Of a stretch of 64,000 bases of DNA, positions 22,336 through 34,700 are shown piece by piece. Made by a program: the position numbers and the translations under genes. Positions within the stretch are counted from its first letter, which is position 1. The number at the start of each line of letters is the position of its first letter. This DNA is from Verticillium longisporum. Its lineage: Eukaryota > Ascomycota > Sordariomycetes > Glomerellales > Plectosphaerellaceae. A model generated the notes under the pieces. That model had not been told where the DNA came from and did not search any database. It worked only from the letters and a program-made list of their open reading frames with translations. The stretch is from NCBI GenBank assembly GCA_019188255.1, contig JAETXT010000008.1, forward strand, positions 2,294,001 to 2,358,000, given 5' to 3'.

Positions 22336-23702
22336 GATGACAGCAGAAGGGATTTTTTTTGTTTGTAATAGCAAAGAAATGGAATTAATGCTTGAAGAGT
22401 AAGTTTGCATCCGCAAGCTGCGAATTGCAAGCTTTGAATAAATACTTCGAAGGTATGGCCTAGCGATAGCGGCGGTGCCTAGATCCTGCTTGGAGACTAG
22501 AGATGCATATTCCAGCGTATCAACCTTTTTAAGAAGCTTACCTATTGAAATGCCGTTGCTCTTTTATTCTCATGAATATGAAAATAAATCATGCGCGAAC
22601 GCAAGCTTTATGACTGATTTGACCCTGGAGCGATAGACAGGAGACCCGATACACGGTTGCCTTGTGCTAAGGATATAGATTTGCCATGTAGTGCGATTGG
22701 AAGCTGTCCTTCAGTATGGGATCAGCCAAGGGCATAGTCAATGGACGGAACACTTTCTCCAAACAGGGTCTCGAGACAGGCCAAGATATCACGGATGAGA
22801 TGCCTCATCTGGTGAATTTTGTGGAACTCAATATACTAATACCCTACTGAAAGAATTGGCAACGATATGTTCCTTGATGTTTACTATCACGAAATACAAA
22901 GGACTGAGATTATGCTTTAGATTGATACCTGCAACCTATCTCCGATCAACGCCTGGGAACGAGTACTAACGCCTGGCACATGAATATGCATACCGTCATG
23001 ACTCAAGTGATGTAGAGCTGGGGCGAGACATGATCAAGACATGTCTCCTCAACAGCCGTGAATGCATTCCTCGGCAGCTGATCGGATTTTGAGCGGCTGA
23101 TTTGCCATCATCCAACGATATTCCCATCTGACGAGTTTTATTTCCGCACTTGAACTTCGTTCTGTTGCAGCTTCTTTCTGTTCTGAAGCTGGCGGCTATG
23201 AAATGTAATAAATGGCAATGCCTGTTCTGCTTGACTATAGCTTAAAACTTTGTCATAGGTTTATCTGATTCAATGCTAACTTTTGCGATCCGAATTGCCG
23301 CATTCTTCGGCATATTTGTCCACGTGGGCAGTGAAACAGATACAGGGACCGTGCTATGGCAAAACCCGTGCCAAAGGAATGATGGAAGTGAATGAGCCTA
23401 CGAAAATGGCAAGATCAGACAGAACAGCATGGCCCTGGTCCATTCATGTCTGCTCTTGTCTTATCATGCAACTGAACTCACAGACGAGACCATTGAGTGT
23501 TACTTATGACTGAGAAGACAAGAATGTCAAGAATGCTTTCTCTTCTACTCCGAGACACTGGTATCCGCTGATCAACTAATATAAATACCATGGAGTTGTG
23601 TCCCCCGGAATAGCACCCATCACTCCCCAGAATTGCATTGGTCTCTCTCTTTTGCCTGCTATACTCCATCAACTTCCTCCAGTATCTATTCACTATCCCA
23701 AG
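22336..23702. other. Intergenic, moderately A+T-rich, hydrophobin promoter at the right end
   Basis: About 1.37 kb with no coding frame I trust. The composition is slightly A+T-rich but shows no transposon ends. The final 130 bp hold a TATA-like box for the hydrophobin. Confidence 0.5.
23580..23587 (+). promoter_or_regulatory. TATA-like box of the hydrophobin gene
   Basis: TATAAATA lies 116 bp upstream of the hydrophobin ATG at 23703 and is followed by a pyrimidine-rich leader, as usual in strongly expressed fungal genes. Confidence 0.55.
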
Positions 23703-24101
23703 ATGAGATTCTCTATTGCGACGATTGCCCTGTTTGCTGGAGCTGCCATGGCACACCCAGCCAACCTCGAAACATCCCTCGAAACGCGTGAGATGCGTAC
23801 CGCCTGCTCTGGCCTCCTTCACGGCACTCCTCTCTGCTGCTCCACCAGTATTCTTGGTCTGGCCGTTCTAGACTGCTCTACGCGTACGTTTTTCGATCGT
23901 CTTTCTGCAGCGCTTTGATTCGCTTCAAGCGATACCCCAGTTGAAACCCGCGAGCGTAACTGATTCGTTCTTCCAACAATAGCAAAAAGTGCCAGGAACG
24001 GCGAGGATATGAGGAGGAACTGCAACGGAAAGCAGCCCCAATGCTGCACCCTGGGAATCAGCGAAATCGCCCTTCTTTGCCAGAGGCCCATCGGAGCTTA
24101 A
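23703..24101 (+). CDS. Class II hydrophobin
   Basis: Exons 23703-23883 and 23983-24101 (99 nt intron) encode 99 residues. Residues 1-17 (MRFSIATIALFAGAAMA) are a signal peptide, followed by a short propeptide-like stretch. The eight-cysteine hydrophobin pattern is complete: C (TACSG), CC (PLCCS), C (LDCST), then after the intron C (RRNCNG), CC (PQCCT), C (LLCQRP). Spacing of 11, 11 and 8 residues between C3 and C4 and so on, together with the overall size, fits class II, known only from ascomycetes. Hydrophobins are secreted and self-assemble at air-water or wall surfaces. The intron position between C4 and C5 is common in the family. The C4-C5 segment KSARNGEDMRRN is more charged than usual. 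Confidence 0.92.
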
Positions 24102-24743
24102 TAGAACAGCTCGTGGCGCGGCAGCAATGGTGGAAGCTACGGCTCGCAGTATACTCTATGTTTTGTTCTCTCGATCGAGTCTCTGAACTCGGAATACACG
24201 AATACTTTTAGCTCGCTTTTTAGGAGAAATTTCGGGAATCTTGTCCTTGGTCTAGCACAGCATGACACAGATTGCACGCTTTGCAGGCGTCCTAAAATAC
24301 AGAAAATTGTCTATTGATGTGGTTTCTCCCTACATCATCTACAATTGCGTAGAATTCCATCCTGCCGCCCAGACGCGGCTTGGGCGACGATCTGTATAAC
24401 TGCGATCTGACAGAAAGATATGAGTCTGTTGTCCAAGGTTAAGCCAAGCCAGATTTCGTACAAACGTTCATCGTCTTCCACAAGCCAATAGATTTCCGGC
24501 CAAAGATCAACGTCAGCAACATCACGACGAGCAGAAAGAAACGCACAGTACTTTGGCGTCAAAATCGTAAGAGGTTTGAAGAAGACTCTAGAAAACTGAA
24601 GTGCAAAGAGGACCAGATTGGAAGCGAGAACGAGTCTATCAAGGACCTGTCTGAACACACCATCATGTCCATCAGATGTATAAGCACCAGTGATCTGTTC
24701 CTTTGCCCAACAAGGCTGCCCGGTTCTCCCCGATTCCTCTATT
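24102..24743. other. 3' flanks between convergent genes
   Basis: 0.64 kb between the hydrophobin stop and the alpha-galactosidase stop. A minus frame stays open from 24743 to 24335 without any internal ATG. It is noted under rejected items. Confidence 0.4.
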
Positions 24744-26258
24744 TTACTCGGTCTCCTGATCAGCCAGGGCCCTCTTCTTAGGACACACAATCTCGTTGAT
24801 CCTAAGAGCGGCCGTATCATGGGCATCGAGATCAATCTTGAACGAGTCCTCAAAGGCACCGAGGTCACTTCCGGTCCACATGTTGTGGACAACGTAGCGC
24901 TTGCCGGCCTCGAGGCCCGGCACGTCGGCGAAAACAATAACTTTTTCGTCTTCCACATCCAACGTGTTTAGAATGAACACGTGCGTGCCCTTTGACGACT
25001 CGCCAGCCCAGTACTCTGCCGGGTTCGTCTGGTTCCATGATCCAAACTCGCGGCCAAGGCCCCAGTCGTACGGCTTGGCAGAGGCACCCACAATGGGGTC
25101 CTGGTTAAAGTCGACGAGTTCCTTGTTCGCTAGGATAGCGAGGATCTCGGGCTTGATCCCCTCGAGACGCGTGCCGATGATCAGAGGGCTCTTGAGCGCC
25201 GCCCACAGAGCAAAGTGGCTGCGGCTCTCAGCAAGAGTAAGCTCACCGTTGCCGACCTCGAGCATGTCCCAGTCGTTGTGGCCCCAGAAGTCGGTCGTGT
25301 TCCAGAAAAAGGAGGCATGGTTGAGGATCGGCGCGATGCCCCAGCTCCACCTGTGTACATTGTCAGGCCGTCCATTGTGCATTACCCCATCAATCCAGAA
25401 ACACTACTCACTCGTGCTTCCCGTGCCACACGGGGTAAATGTCTCCCCACATTCGCCAGCTGTGTCCCGTGTCGTTGCCCCACTGCTCGACGTGGGCGTG
25501 GCCCCATGCGCAGAGGGAGTACTGGATCGTGCGGTCCTGCTTCAGCAGCTCGTCGCGCATGCGGCGGAAGCGTTCAGCCGAGTTGGAAGTGGACCAGTCG
25601 TAGCCGGGTGGCGCGGGCTTGTCCGTCTTTGAGTTGACAGGCGAGCCGTCGTCCTGCTTCTCGTTGGGAGGGCCGCCGAACCAGTTCTCGGGAACATACT
25701 TCCAGTCGTCCCACCACTCCTCGGGCACAGCACAGTTGTCGTATTTAAGGTCTGTCATGTCAGCCTGAAAGAGGCGATGAAGAGAGGGTGTTTGAGGCCA
25801 GACTCACAGTCGATGCCCCACTTAGCAAAGGTGGCAGCATCAATATCTTCGTAGCCCAGGGACGCCGCGAAGCCACCGCAGGTGGAAAGACCGGCGTTGG
25901 AGTAGATGCCAACCTTGAGGCCGAGTTTATGGATCTCATCCGCGACGTGCTTGATGCCGTTCGGGAACTTGACGTAATCCGGAATGATCTCCTTTGTCGT
26001 GTTGTCTCTCCGTAGCACCTTGTCGCTCCAGCAATCGTCAATGTTGACGTACTCGTATCCGAGATCCTTGAGCCCGTAGTCCACCAGGTGGTGGCCGACC
26101 TTGAGGAAGACACTCTCATCAATGTCGCATCCGTACTCGTTCCATGAGTTCCATCCCAGGGCAGGCAGACGGCCAACACCGCCGGGGCTCGTCAGCTGCG
26201 CGGCGCCCGTGGTAGCCAGGGCGAGGCCCGCAGGCAGAATGTTGCGAATGACACCCAT
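24744..26258 (-). CDS. Secreted GH27 alpha-galactosidase
   Basis: Exons 26258-25808, 25751-25412 and 25350-24744 join in phase to 465 residues. Residues 1-20 ([20 protein letters not shown]) are a signal peptide. The family start [18 protein letters not shown] and [11 protein letters not shown] follow. LKYDNC, formed across the first splice junction's exon, holds the nucleophile Asp (about residue 155). [14 protein letters not shown] corresponds to the family's NDPDMLEVG motif with the acid/base Asp. The [19 protein letters not shown] strand completes the barrel, and the C-terminal beta domain follows. It should remove terminal alpha-1,6-galactose from galacto-oligosaccharides and galactomannan outside the cell. 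Asn-x-Thr sites are present. All catalytic motifs are intact. Confidence 0.93.
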
Positions 26259-27211
26259 GTCGGAGGGTTCTTTGAGTGGTTGCTGGAGGTGGTATCAGAC
26301 TCGCCTAGGTCTTACACATCATCGAGGCAGCGGAACGCACCTGGGCGTCCTGAGCATATGTAGCCGGCACCTCCGCGAGGAGTGGCAAGGCCAACAGGGG
26401 CCATGATGCTCTGCAAAATGGCCAACAAGGAAACATCGTGGTCTGGAAGATCTGCTACTGGGTCGGCAGTGCGGTCGGGTTGAGGATCCGGTCCGTTGGC
26501 GGGGGGTTCGCGAGGGAAGTGCGGGGAGGCCGTCAACGGCGGAGGATCGACGTCCGTCGCCGGAGGAGGTTGGAGCCCGTACGTTGAACCTTGCCTCGCA
26601 ATGCAGGAGCAGCGACTGAAGACGGGGCCTTGTCTGCGTTTGTGTTCGTGCAGACTTGTAGTCGAGAACTGATCCAAGAGAGAGAGGCCTGGCCTGGCAT
26701 GGCAGGGCATGGTGCCACCGTGACGATTTATTAAGGCACGACCTGCATATAACCCCCCGGGTTCAAAGAACCGGGTAAACAGTGCTGCAGGCTCACGGGC
26801 CGGGTATGCTTAGCGGCGGGTTTCCGGGAGAGGGATTGGCGTGGCCCCAGGGGAAATGCAGCTCGCGGCGTGTCTCTGGGAGGGGCTTGTCCTGCCGATG
26901 TGGCTTTTTGGGGAGCTCATGAAGGAAGCAAGCCAGGGAATGGGAAATAAAGATGAAGATGAGGCAGGGGTCTTCCCGTCAATATCCCGATGGTTTTCCG
27001 CAAGTTGCTTGTCTCTGACAGAGTCCGAAGATCAGCAATGTGGCAATCGAGGCGACACGAGCACCCATCGGTAACCACTAGCAACAAACTTCACAGTAAG
27101 ACATGTTCTCCTAGCTCCGACCACTTGCACCTCTGCTTCACCAGATGCTCTTCGAATCAACCAAAAGAAGAGGTTCATTGGGCTTGTTGTAGTGTCAGAG
27201 AACAAAAAGAA
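26259..27211. other. Promoter side of the alpha-galactosidase gene, no gene seen
   Basis: About 0.95 kb upstream of the alpha-galactosidase start, ending at the tRNA. A minus open stretch at 26312-26710 is proline-rich and low in information. I do not call it a gene. Confidence 0.45.
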
Positions 27212-27283
27212 CTTCCGATCGGGGAATTGAACCCCGGTCCCCGGCGTGACAAGCCGATATCCTAACCACTAGACTAATCGGAA
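27212..27283 (-). tRNA. tRNA-Asp (GTC)
   Basis: Read on the minus strand, the 72 nt begin TTCCGAT and end ATCGGAA plus a G discriminator, giving a 7 bp acceptor stem. The D loop is AGTGGTTAGGA. The anticodon loop TTGTCAC has GTC and is closed by TCGGC/GCCGG. The T arm is CGGGGTTCAATTCCCCG. There is no intron, and a T-rich tract follows the 3' end. The gene is complete. Confidence 0.93.
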
Positions 27284-27885
27284 CGAGATGAAATCTTGAT
27301 AATCGAACTGTGATGATGGCACGCAAGCCCCACCCAGTCATGAATTGTTCCCTTCACCTCTGCGCAAACTGCTCCTCCAACACAGTTGGCTTCACCTTCA
27401 GGACGCCTGAGGTTTCTCTCAACAACATGCATGGAGCTGAGACATAGGTCACGACATTGGTGACATCAGTGTCCCAAATGGATCATCATCCGCCAGGTCA
27501 CCCATTCACGCGTCCGAAGATCCCTTGGATTGACTTGGGTTTTCGTCTTGTAAGACCTGATCCAAGGCTCACTAGCAATGCGTGAGTGAGGAAGGCTGTC
27601 TGTCAGAATGCAATCAATTGATGATCGGACTGTCACTTTTCAATAGTGGCCACCAATACGGCCATGCAGACGACCAAATAGGTTAGCAGTTCGGATACCC
27701 GGCAGCTCGTGCAGCATAGAGTGGTGCGGCTAAGTTCAGCTCTCACGATAACGATGGCAGCCTCACGCAACTGATCATGCCCAAAAGCCACGACAAGAAG
27801 GGCATTCTTGATAGTTGTTCGACGTCACATTGCTCATCGCCCTCAACTGAACTTCAGCAGCGGCCCAAGAGGAGCGAGGTCCATT
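27284..27885. other. Intergenic between tRNA and HET gene
   Basis: 0.6 kb with no gene or repeat recognised. It contains the HET gene promoter. Confidence 0.45.
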
Positions 27886-30114
27886 ATGGAGCCATACCAG
27901 TATCCTCCCATTACAATTGCCGGCACGTTTCGGCTCGTTCGTCTTTTGCTTGTTGACACCGCGACTTCGCCGCCGACTATTGATGTTTCCATCGTCGAGA
28001 CATCCCTTCCTAACCCAGTGCCTTATGATGCTCTCTCTTACCACTGGGGTGTCGGAGCCGATGAAAAGCCAGACCGTCCGATAAACGTTTCGACACCAAC
28101 AGGCTCTCGCCGTCTTTTCATCTACGAGCCACTGGAGACGGCCATTCTCGAACTCGCAGCCGCAGGTTTCACCCAACGCGCCATCTTCATCGACCAGATA
28201 TGCATCGATCAGCGCAGCCCTGCCGACAAGGCGGGTCAGGTCCCGCTCATGGGCGAGATCTACACACGCAGCGCTCGTGTCGTCGTGCGCCTCGGCCCCT
28301 CAACGCCCGCCTCAGATGACTACTTCCGCTTCGTCCGCCAAATCAACGCAGCCTCTCCGCTGGGTCGCATCGTCCAAATTGCGGGCAAGGAGTTTCTCCC
28401 GATATATGACGCCGTCGCCGATCCCACCATGCCTTGCGATCCCGCCGTGGCTGCCGATCGCGACGCCCTGCTCGCTCTCATCCAGGCGAATCCCGAGTTC
28501 CCGCTGGCGAGCGCAATCGACGTCCAAAGCCGTTCGTGGTTCAGCCGCCTCTGGGTCATCCAGGAGTTCTGCCTCGTGCGAGACGCCGTTCTTCTCTGCG
28601 GCGGAGAACTCGTCTGCGTCACGTGTTTGCGGGCGGCCATGCTCTTCTTCGTCGTGCACAACGCGTGGTGGTTGAGGAACATCAAGGGAGACGTCCCCGT
28701 GTCCACGATGCAGCAGCGGGAACGCGTCTTCCAGCTGAACGCTGCCATCATACGTCTGTTCCAGGAGCGGAGGGCCATACACACCGGGGATGGCAAGCGC
28801 GATCTGTATGATGTTGTCCTCAAGTACAACATCGACAAGGAGGGCAACAAGATTGGAGCGACCATGCCGGAGGACAGAATCTTCGGGCTCATGGGTTTGG
28901 CAAGAGAGGATGAGTACTGGCGGCAAGTGCGGGTGCGCTATCATGACGCTGTCGGGGTGTACACCGACTTTGCGGGGCTCATGGCGGCGAGGAGCACCGA
29001 TCTGCTGCTGTATTCGCAGTTTCCCAAAGAAATAGCCGGCCTGCCATCGTGGGTGCCGGACTGGTCGGCAAAGCTGCGGGTGCCGCACGGCTACATGGAA
29101 CTCGGCCAGCCGGTGTTCAGTGCCGGGGGTACCGGCGGACCCACGCCGCGTGTTGACCCCACATCGGGCTGCCTCGTGGTAGAGGGTGTCATCGTGGATC
29201 ACATCAGCCGGATTGGAAGTCGACAATTGCAGCTGGATCCGTCAGACAAGGCATCGGAGGGTGTCGACTATATCTCGACAAAACACTTCCTCGACGAGAC
29301 CCAAGAATTCGTCGAGACAGCCGCGCAGCTCGCAACATCATCCATCCATGGCTTCCATGCCGACCAACTTGCCCAGGTGGCTATACGGCTCTCTGACTTT
29401 GGCCTCACAGACAAGGTGCTGCTACAAGACATGGCGCCAGACGCTGTGGCGACGACACTCGTCAGAGTGCGAGATCAAGTACACAAGACTGGTCAGATGC
29501 TGATCAATGTGAACAACACGGTTCAGATCTACAATCTCGGCAACCTCCTCCAGAGTCTGAGCCAGGCACCATGGTACTGGGCTCCGCCGAATGAGTTCGA
29601 GATGGTACGGTCCTGCGCCGCCACCCCTCGCCAAGCTGTCTCGACGTTGCTACGCGGTGCCCGCCTCGCGGCCATGGACGTGCTCGTGGCCCTCGGCGCT
29701 TCGACAGCCATATTCGTCGTGACACGATGGCTCGCCTTTCGCAAACGATTCAAGGGGTTCAATTTTGAGGGCGTGACCTCATCGCAGAGGGCAGGTCTGC
29801 AGCGTTTCGGTCTGGACGAGACGTTGCTGCGGAGCACTGCGATGAGAGACTATCGCGATCACCTAGCGAGAAACATTGGCAACCGGGTGTACATGACGAA
29901 GCAGGGATTTGTGGGACTGTGTCCGCCGCAGGCTGTGGTAGGGGATGCAGTAGCAGTCGTGCTGGGCGGCACCGTGCCGCACATTCTGCGTGCAAAAGCA
30001 TGGGCAGGGGCTGGCAGATGGGAGTACGTTGGTGAGGCCTATTGTGAGGGAGTCATGCAGGGGGAGGCCATGGGACAGCTGGATCGACGTGTTGGCGAAA
30101 TCCTCTTGGAGTGA
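27886..30114 (+). CDS. HET-domain (heterokaryon incompatibility) protein
   Basis: Single exon, 742 residues from ATG 27886. The HET domain occupies about residues 45-235. It has the three diagnostic blocks: YDALSYHWG, then IFIDQICIDQRSPADKAGQ followed by MGEIYTRSARVVVRLG, and WFSRLWVIQEFCLVRDAVLLCGG. Further along are ATMPEDRIFGLMGLA and LPSWVPDWS, which recur in long HET proteins. One hydrophobic segment (DVLVALGASTAIFVVTRW, about residue 600) may span a membrane. The C-terminal GLCPPQAVVGDAVAVVLGG and YVGEAYCEGVMQGEAM are the conserved tail module. HET proteins trigger programmed cell death on fusion of unlike hyphae or act in innate-type recognition. The partner is unknown. Confidence 0.93.
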   Translation: MEPYQYPPITIAGTFRLVRLLLVDTATSPPTIDVSIVETSLPNPVPYDALSYHWGVGADEKPDRPINVSTPTGSRRLFIYEPLETAILELAAAGFTQRAIFIDQICIDQRSPADKAGQVPLMGEIYTRSARVVVRLGPSTPASDDYFRFVRQINAASPLGRIVQIAGKEFLPIYDAVADPTMPCDPAVAADRDALLALIQANPEFPLASAIDVQSRSWFSRLWVIQEFCLVRDAVLLCGGELVCVTCLRAAMLFFVVHNAWWLRNIKGDVPVSTMQQRERVFQLNAAIIRLFQERRAIHTGDGKRDLYDVVLKYNIDKEGNKIGATMPEDRIFGLMGLAREDEYWRQVRVRYHDAVGVYTDFAGLMAARSTDLLLYSQFPKEIAGLPSWVPDWSAKLRVPHGYMELGQPVFSAGGTGGPTPRVDPTSGCLVVEGVIVDHISRIGSRQLQLDPSDKASEGVDYISTKHFLDETQEFVETAAQLATSSIHGFHADQLAQVAIRLSDFGLTDKVLLQDMAPDAVATTLVRVRDQVHKTGQMLINVNNTVQIYNLGNLLQSLSQAPWYWAPPNEFEMVRSCAATPRQAVSTLLRGARLAAMDVLVALGASTAIFVVTRWLAFRKRFKGFNFEGVTSSQRAGLQRFGLDETLLRSTAMRDYRDHLARNIGNRVYMTKQGFVGLCPPQAVVGDAVAVVLGGTVPHILRAKAWAGAGRWEYVGEAYCEGVMQGEAMGQLDRRVGEILLE

Positions 30115-31377
30115 GTGACGTGAACATGATGGTCGTTCAAGTCATGTCGTTCCGAGAGTTATGGAGGGAGAGGCGGTGGGTTGCCCTTCATGCGCCCAGG
30201 TTAAGTGGCATCGGTGATGAGATCTTCAGGGACCCAGCTTGGAAGATCGATCTTTCCTCAGCAGGGTACCTTAAGGAATCTTAGATACACTAGTATGGAG
30301 ATCTCCAACGAAGAGCTAGCGGGCATGGGGATGAGATAAGGCAAGACTATATATGGATCACCAATATAACTTGTTGAGTGTTGGTTTCATCAGAGTTCGA
30401 GGTCCTATCCGCAGGACGTCAAGATCAGATATTCCACCCACAGTACCTAGGTAGGTAGCTTAGCTAGAGGAACACATTAGGGAGGTACAGAGACAGAATG
30501 TTGTTGGGATGAATGCTGCTTAGGCTTGACCATCCTCTTGTTCACCTGACTGGGCTTGGTGTCTGGTGAATGCAGTAAGAAAAAATGGTAGCAGCCACGC
30601 CATCCAGATTCCAGTCTCAGAAACATGGAGCGCCCAACGCTGCAAGATACCTACCAAACTCATTGTTCACGAGTCCAGGTTCTGCCGCACAATGTCAGCA
30701 CTGCACACCAAAATGGATCAATAGACGCGCCCAGGAGGTCGCTCCGGAGCATTTGCCCCAGACGACCCACTCAAGTCGCACACCGAGCCACACGGCTGCA
30801 TGCGGCTTTGAGAAATGCCATGTCGAATCCCTGGGGCGCTGTGGGATAAGTGGGGGATTACGGCAGTGATCCAACCAGACGAACCATCGGCGCCTCACGA
30901 GGGGCGGCTGCTGATCACATCGTGCATCGGTGGACGCGAGGCGTGTAAAGTTACGACAGTATCTTGTTTTTCTTTATCTGTACGCTATCGCCTGAGTATA
31001 CCGGGAAGAAATAGGAAGCCGACTCTGCACCTGAGCAGTACCAAACGTGGCGCCTACCTACCTAGGTACCTAGGTACCTTAAGGTAAGGTAAGGTACCTA
31101 GGTAAGGTAAGGTAAGGTAAGGTAAGGTAAGGTAAGGTAAGGTAAGGTAAGGTAAGGTAAGGTAAGGTAGGTAGGTAGGTAGGTAGGTAGGTAGGTAGGC
31201 ACCAGCTCAGGCAGGCGAAGCCCCTAAGACAGATCACTATCGAGATCTGTTAGCGTCCCACTACAGCGCTGTTCGGCGGACACCAAGTGGGCCCACGTCC
31301 CCCGGCGGCCCTGGGCATTACCCGCACATGTCCTCGAATACGCCAACTGCATCCAGGTCTGGCCTCCCCCAGTCCTC
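30115..31377. other. Intergenic with microsatellite, left flank of copia insertion
   Basis: 1.26 kb with no gene. It holds CCTAGGTAGGTAG at 30447-30459 and a GGTAA/GGTA microsatellite at 31053-31199. The last five bases (TCCTC, 31373-31377) are the left target duplication of the copia element. Confidence 0.55.
31053..31199. repeat. (GGTAA)n and (GGTA)n microsatellite with CCTAGGTACC palindromes
   Basis: It begins with CTACCTAGGTACCTAGGTACC, passes into a run of about a dozen GGTAA units and ends with about nine GGTA units. Confidence 0.9.
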
Positions 31378-31590
31378 TGTCACCACGGAATTGAACAAAG
31401 TGGATTGATTGTTGTTAAGGTACAAAAGGAGACTTCCAGAAGTCCAAACGAAGGTAATTGGTCAGATCCAGCATCGGTAAGGAGTCTTACCGGGGCGATA
31501 ACGACAGAACAAATGCATCAAATGAGGACTCCACATTTGGGATGAAAGTACTCCTGGGTCACAGAACAGAACCTTGCCTGATCGGCAACA
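31378..31590 (-). repeat. Copia 3' LTR
   Basis: 213 bp direct repeat matching 37037-37249 base for base by eye. It lies downstream of gag-pol in the element's orientation. Confidence 0.97.
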
Positions 31591-31795
31591 CACCCCCTCA
31601 GATGGGTAGGCGAGCCTCTCTCTGACCATCTGAACCACGAAAGATCAGGCAGATGCCTGTTGGCGGCTTTTGGTAGAGAATTTGGTGCCTTTGGAACAGT
31701 TGGCGTTCTCAGGGCAGATGAAGGAAATCGTGCTTGTGAAGCAAATAAGGATGTGTGTAAGTGTTAGGAGAGGTGGGCGAAATTGAGCAAGCTGT

Positions 31796-34700
31796 TCACT
31801 GGTGGACCGCTGGTACGCACTCCATCTGCAGAAGCTTCACGAAGTTCTGATGCTTCTGAGTCGGGAGAATCTTTGTAAGCCCATCGCTCACTATCTTGTC
31901 AGTGCTCATCCAGTCCACGGATATCTTCCCTGTCTGACTGTTTGTCGGATCCAAAGACGATGGATGTCAACATGCTTGAGCTTCGTAGTGGCTTGAGGCC
32001 TCTCACTAGTGAGTAACAGCAGCGTTTGGCGGTTATCACAGAACATCTGGATCGGAACCTTGCCATGAAAACGTAGCTGAAGCTCCTTGATCAGACGAAG
32101 AGTGGCAAGGTAGTTCCTCGCTGCGACACTGAGGGCCACCAGCTCAGCTTCGGTGCTAGAAGTGACCACGGATCGCTGCTTTGTAGCTTTCCAGTCAATT
32201 GGACCTCCAAAGAGCATGGTGGTGTATCCTTGTGAACTAAATCTGGTGATGGGATCATCGCCGAATGATGCGTCGCTCGCACAATACAGCGATGTAGAAT
32301 GGTCTCCTGATCCTCCGTAGGACAGCGAGAGAGTCCTTGTGCGATAGAGGTAGCGGAGACAGTGGTCTGCTGCAAGGTGATGGAGTTCTGTCGGCCTGAG
32401 CAGAGACTCCGCAAGTCTTGAGGCAGCTTTGGCCACATCAGGTCGTGTTGTGGTTGCTGCGTAATTGATGGAACCAATTTTGCGTTGGTATAGTTGAATG
32501 GATTCAGCAGAGGCTTCGTAATCCTTTGGAGCAGGTGCTGGGTCTGTTGATAGAGGCGTCAAATGACCTCTGGTGGATGGCTGGAGGTTGAGGTCCTTCA
32601 TCTTTTCAGTGATGTAGTTCTCCAGAGACAGCCAGAGCTTGCGCTGGCTACGATCTCTGACCACTCTGATGCCTAAGAACCATCTGACCTCGCCAAGTTC
32701 TCGCATCTCGAACAGAGACTTGAGCTGGCTCTTCAGCTCTTCGGCCGCTTGGCGATCCTCTTTGCGGTTCATGAGGATGATGTCGTCAACGTAGAAGAAC
32801 ATGATCATGCCTCTGCCCATGAAGACACAGTTATCTTCCTCGAGAGCCACGAGGCCGATCTTCCGCATAGCCTCGGACAGCAGCTTGTGCCAGAGAAGCG
32901 GTGATCGGCGCAAACCGTACAAAGCTCTCTTCAGCTTGAAAATCGTGCGCCTCTGTGGAGCGCCCTTCTTCTGTTGCATCTCCTGCATGAGATCCCAGCC
33001 CTGAGGGGCCCAGACGTAGACTGTCTCGTCGAGGTGTGCATTTGGAAAGGCGTTGACGGCATCCAACTGGTGCGTGTCTAGGTCAAACTCTGCACAGATG
33101 GCCATCAACGTTCTGAACGTCTTGGCTGCCAGTGTCGACGCGTATGTTTCCATCTCATTCTTGGGCTGTTGGTCTCCTCGTACGCAGAGCCTGGCCTTGA
33201 ACTTGGTCACGTAGCCGGTGGAGTCAACCTTGTATTTCCAGACCCAGGTCAACCCGAGAACCTTGTGTATTTCCTGGTCGACCGATTCGAAGGGGACTTG
33301 CTCGATTGTGTCCATATTTTCAATGGTGTTGACCTCCTGGACGCTTGCTTCTAGCCACTGCTTTTTGTGATCAGAATGAAGCATCTCCTTCCAGGATCTT
33401 GGCTCCGCGGGCATATCTGTTCGGAGAAGCGGTTTCTTGTTCGATGGAGTCTGAGTGTGAAAGAATGAGTATTCCACGGTCAAATGTGATGATGGAGGCA
33501 TTTTCTTGCTGCGGCGGGCTCCTAGAGCCTGGTCGGTGGGGGTGCCGTCTTTGAACTGTGACGGCTTTCTGTCTCTAGCGCTCCTTCGAGTGCCTTGGAT
33601 TTGTGTTGATGGCGACGGCTGTGGGGCTGGTGCCACTGATGGTCGGGCCTCCACAGTCTCTGTCTCGTCTTCAGCTGAACTTTGATCAGCTGGTGTGTGT
33701 TGAGGTGTTGATTCAGGGCTCCGAGCTACTTCGATAGTGTCTTCAATAGCCTCTTCAGTCACTTGAATGGTGTCTGGCACGGGGATCGTGTCTTCCACAG
33801 CATCTTCAGCCCCTTGAATGGTGTCTATTACGGCATCTTCCACCCCCTCAGAGACAGCTGGCTGGCCTTGTCCAGTCTCCGTCTCTGGAGTTGGACGTGG
33901 TGACGGCAGGACATCATCTCTGCTGGCTGTGTGACCTTCCCGGGGTCGCAGTATCTCCGCGTTGATCTTTCCTCCAAGTTGGAATGTCCGGGCTTTCTCG
34001 AACAGGTCGATGGTGGCAACATCGAACTCGTCAATGTCCAGTGACGAGTTGAAAGGATTCTGGGCGTCCGCAACGGGCACGTCCAAAGCCTGGAATTCGT
34101 CCTGTAGAATTGGCTTTGGGGATTGGGCGTCCTTGAAAACTGTGGACTCATCGAAACCCACGTCTCTTGTCCTCAATACTGCTTTCATCTCTGGAACCCA
34201 GATTCTGTATATGTTGCTGCTGTCGTATCCACAGAGATAGCCGATGTGGGCTCTCGGAGCCAGCTTCTGCTTTCGGTTACGTCCCTCTTGGGCGTCTGCC
34301 GTGAGAGGATACGCCCTGCATCCGTATCTTCGCAGGTGAGCCAGGCCTGGAGCCGTAGTTCGAGCGGCAAGGCCCTTGGAGTTGAGCCAGTCGTTCAGCC
34401 TTCCTTCTGGTGTCGCCCACTGTAGGCGTCCCTTCGGCGTGAGATTGTGGAGATATGCAGCGGTTTGTACCACCTCTGGCCACAAATCCTCCGGGAACCC
34501 AGCAGCCGAGGTAAGGGTTCTTGCGATGGTGAATATCGTGCCTCCATTGCGTTCTGCGGCACCGTTCTGTTCTGGTGTCCTTGCGGCTGATCTCTCCAAG
34601 AGAATGCCGCGCTCTTCTGACCAAGTAACCAGATTGCTGCGTAGTGCTGAGTCCCAGTCAACTCTCAGGACCTTGATGACCAGATGGTACTGTCTCCAGA

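Noticed and set aside
24335..24743. Minus-strand frame open for about 136 codons directly after the alpha-galactosidase stop
   Set aside because: It has no ATG of its own, no known motif, and enters from a shadow frame of the galactosidase gene. More likely 3'UTR or chance.
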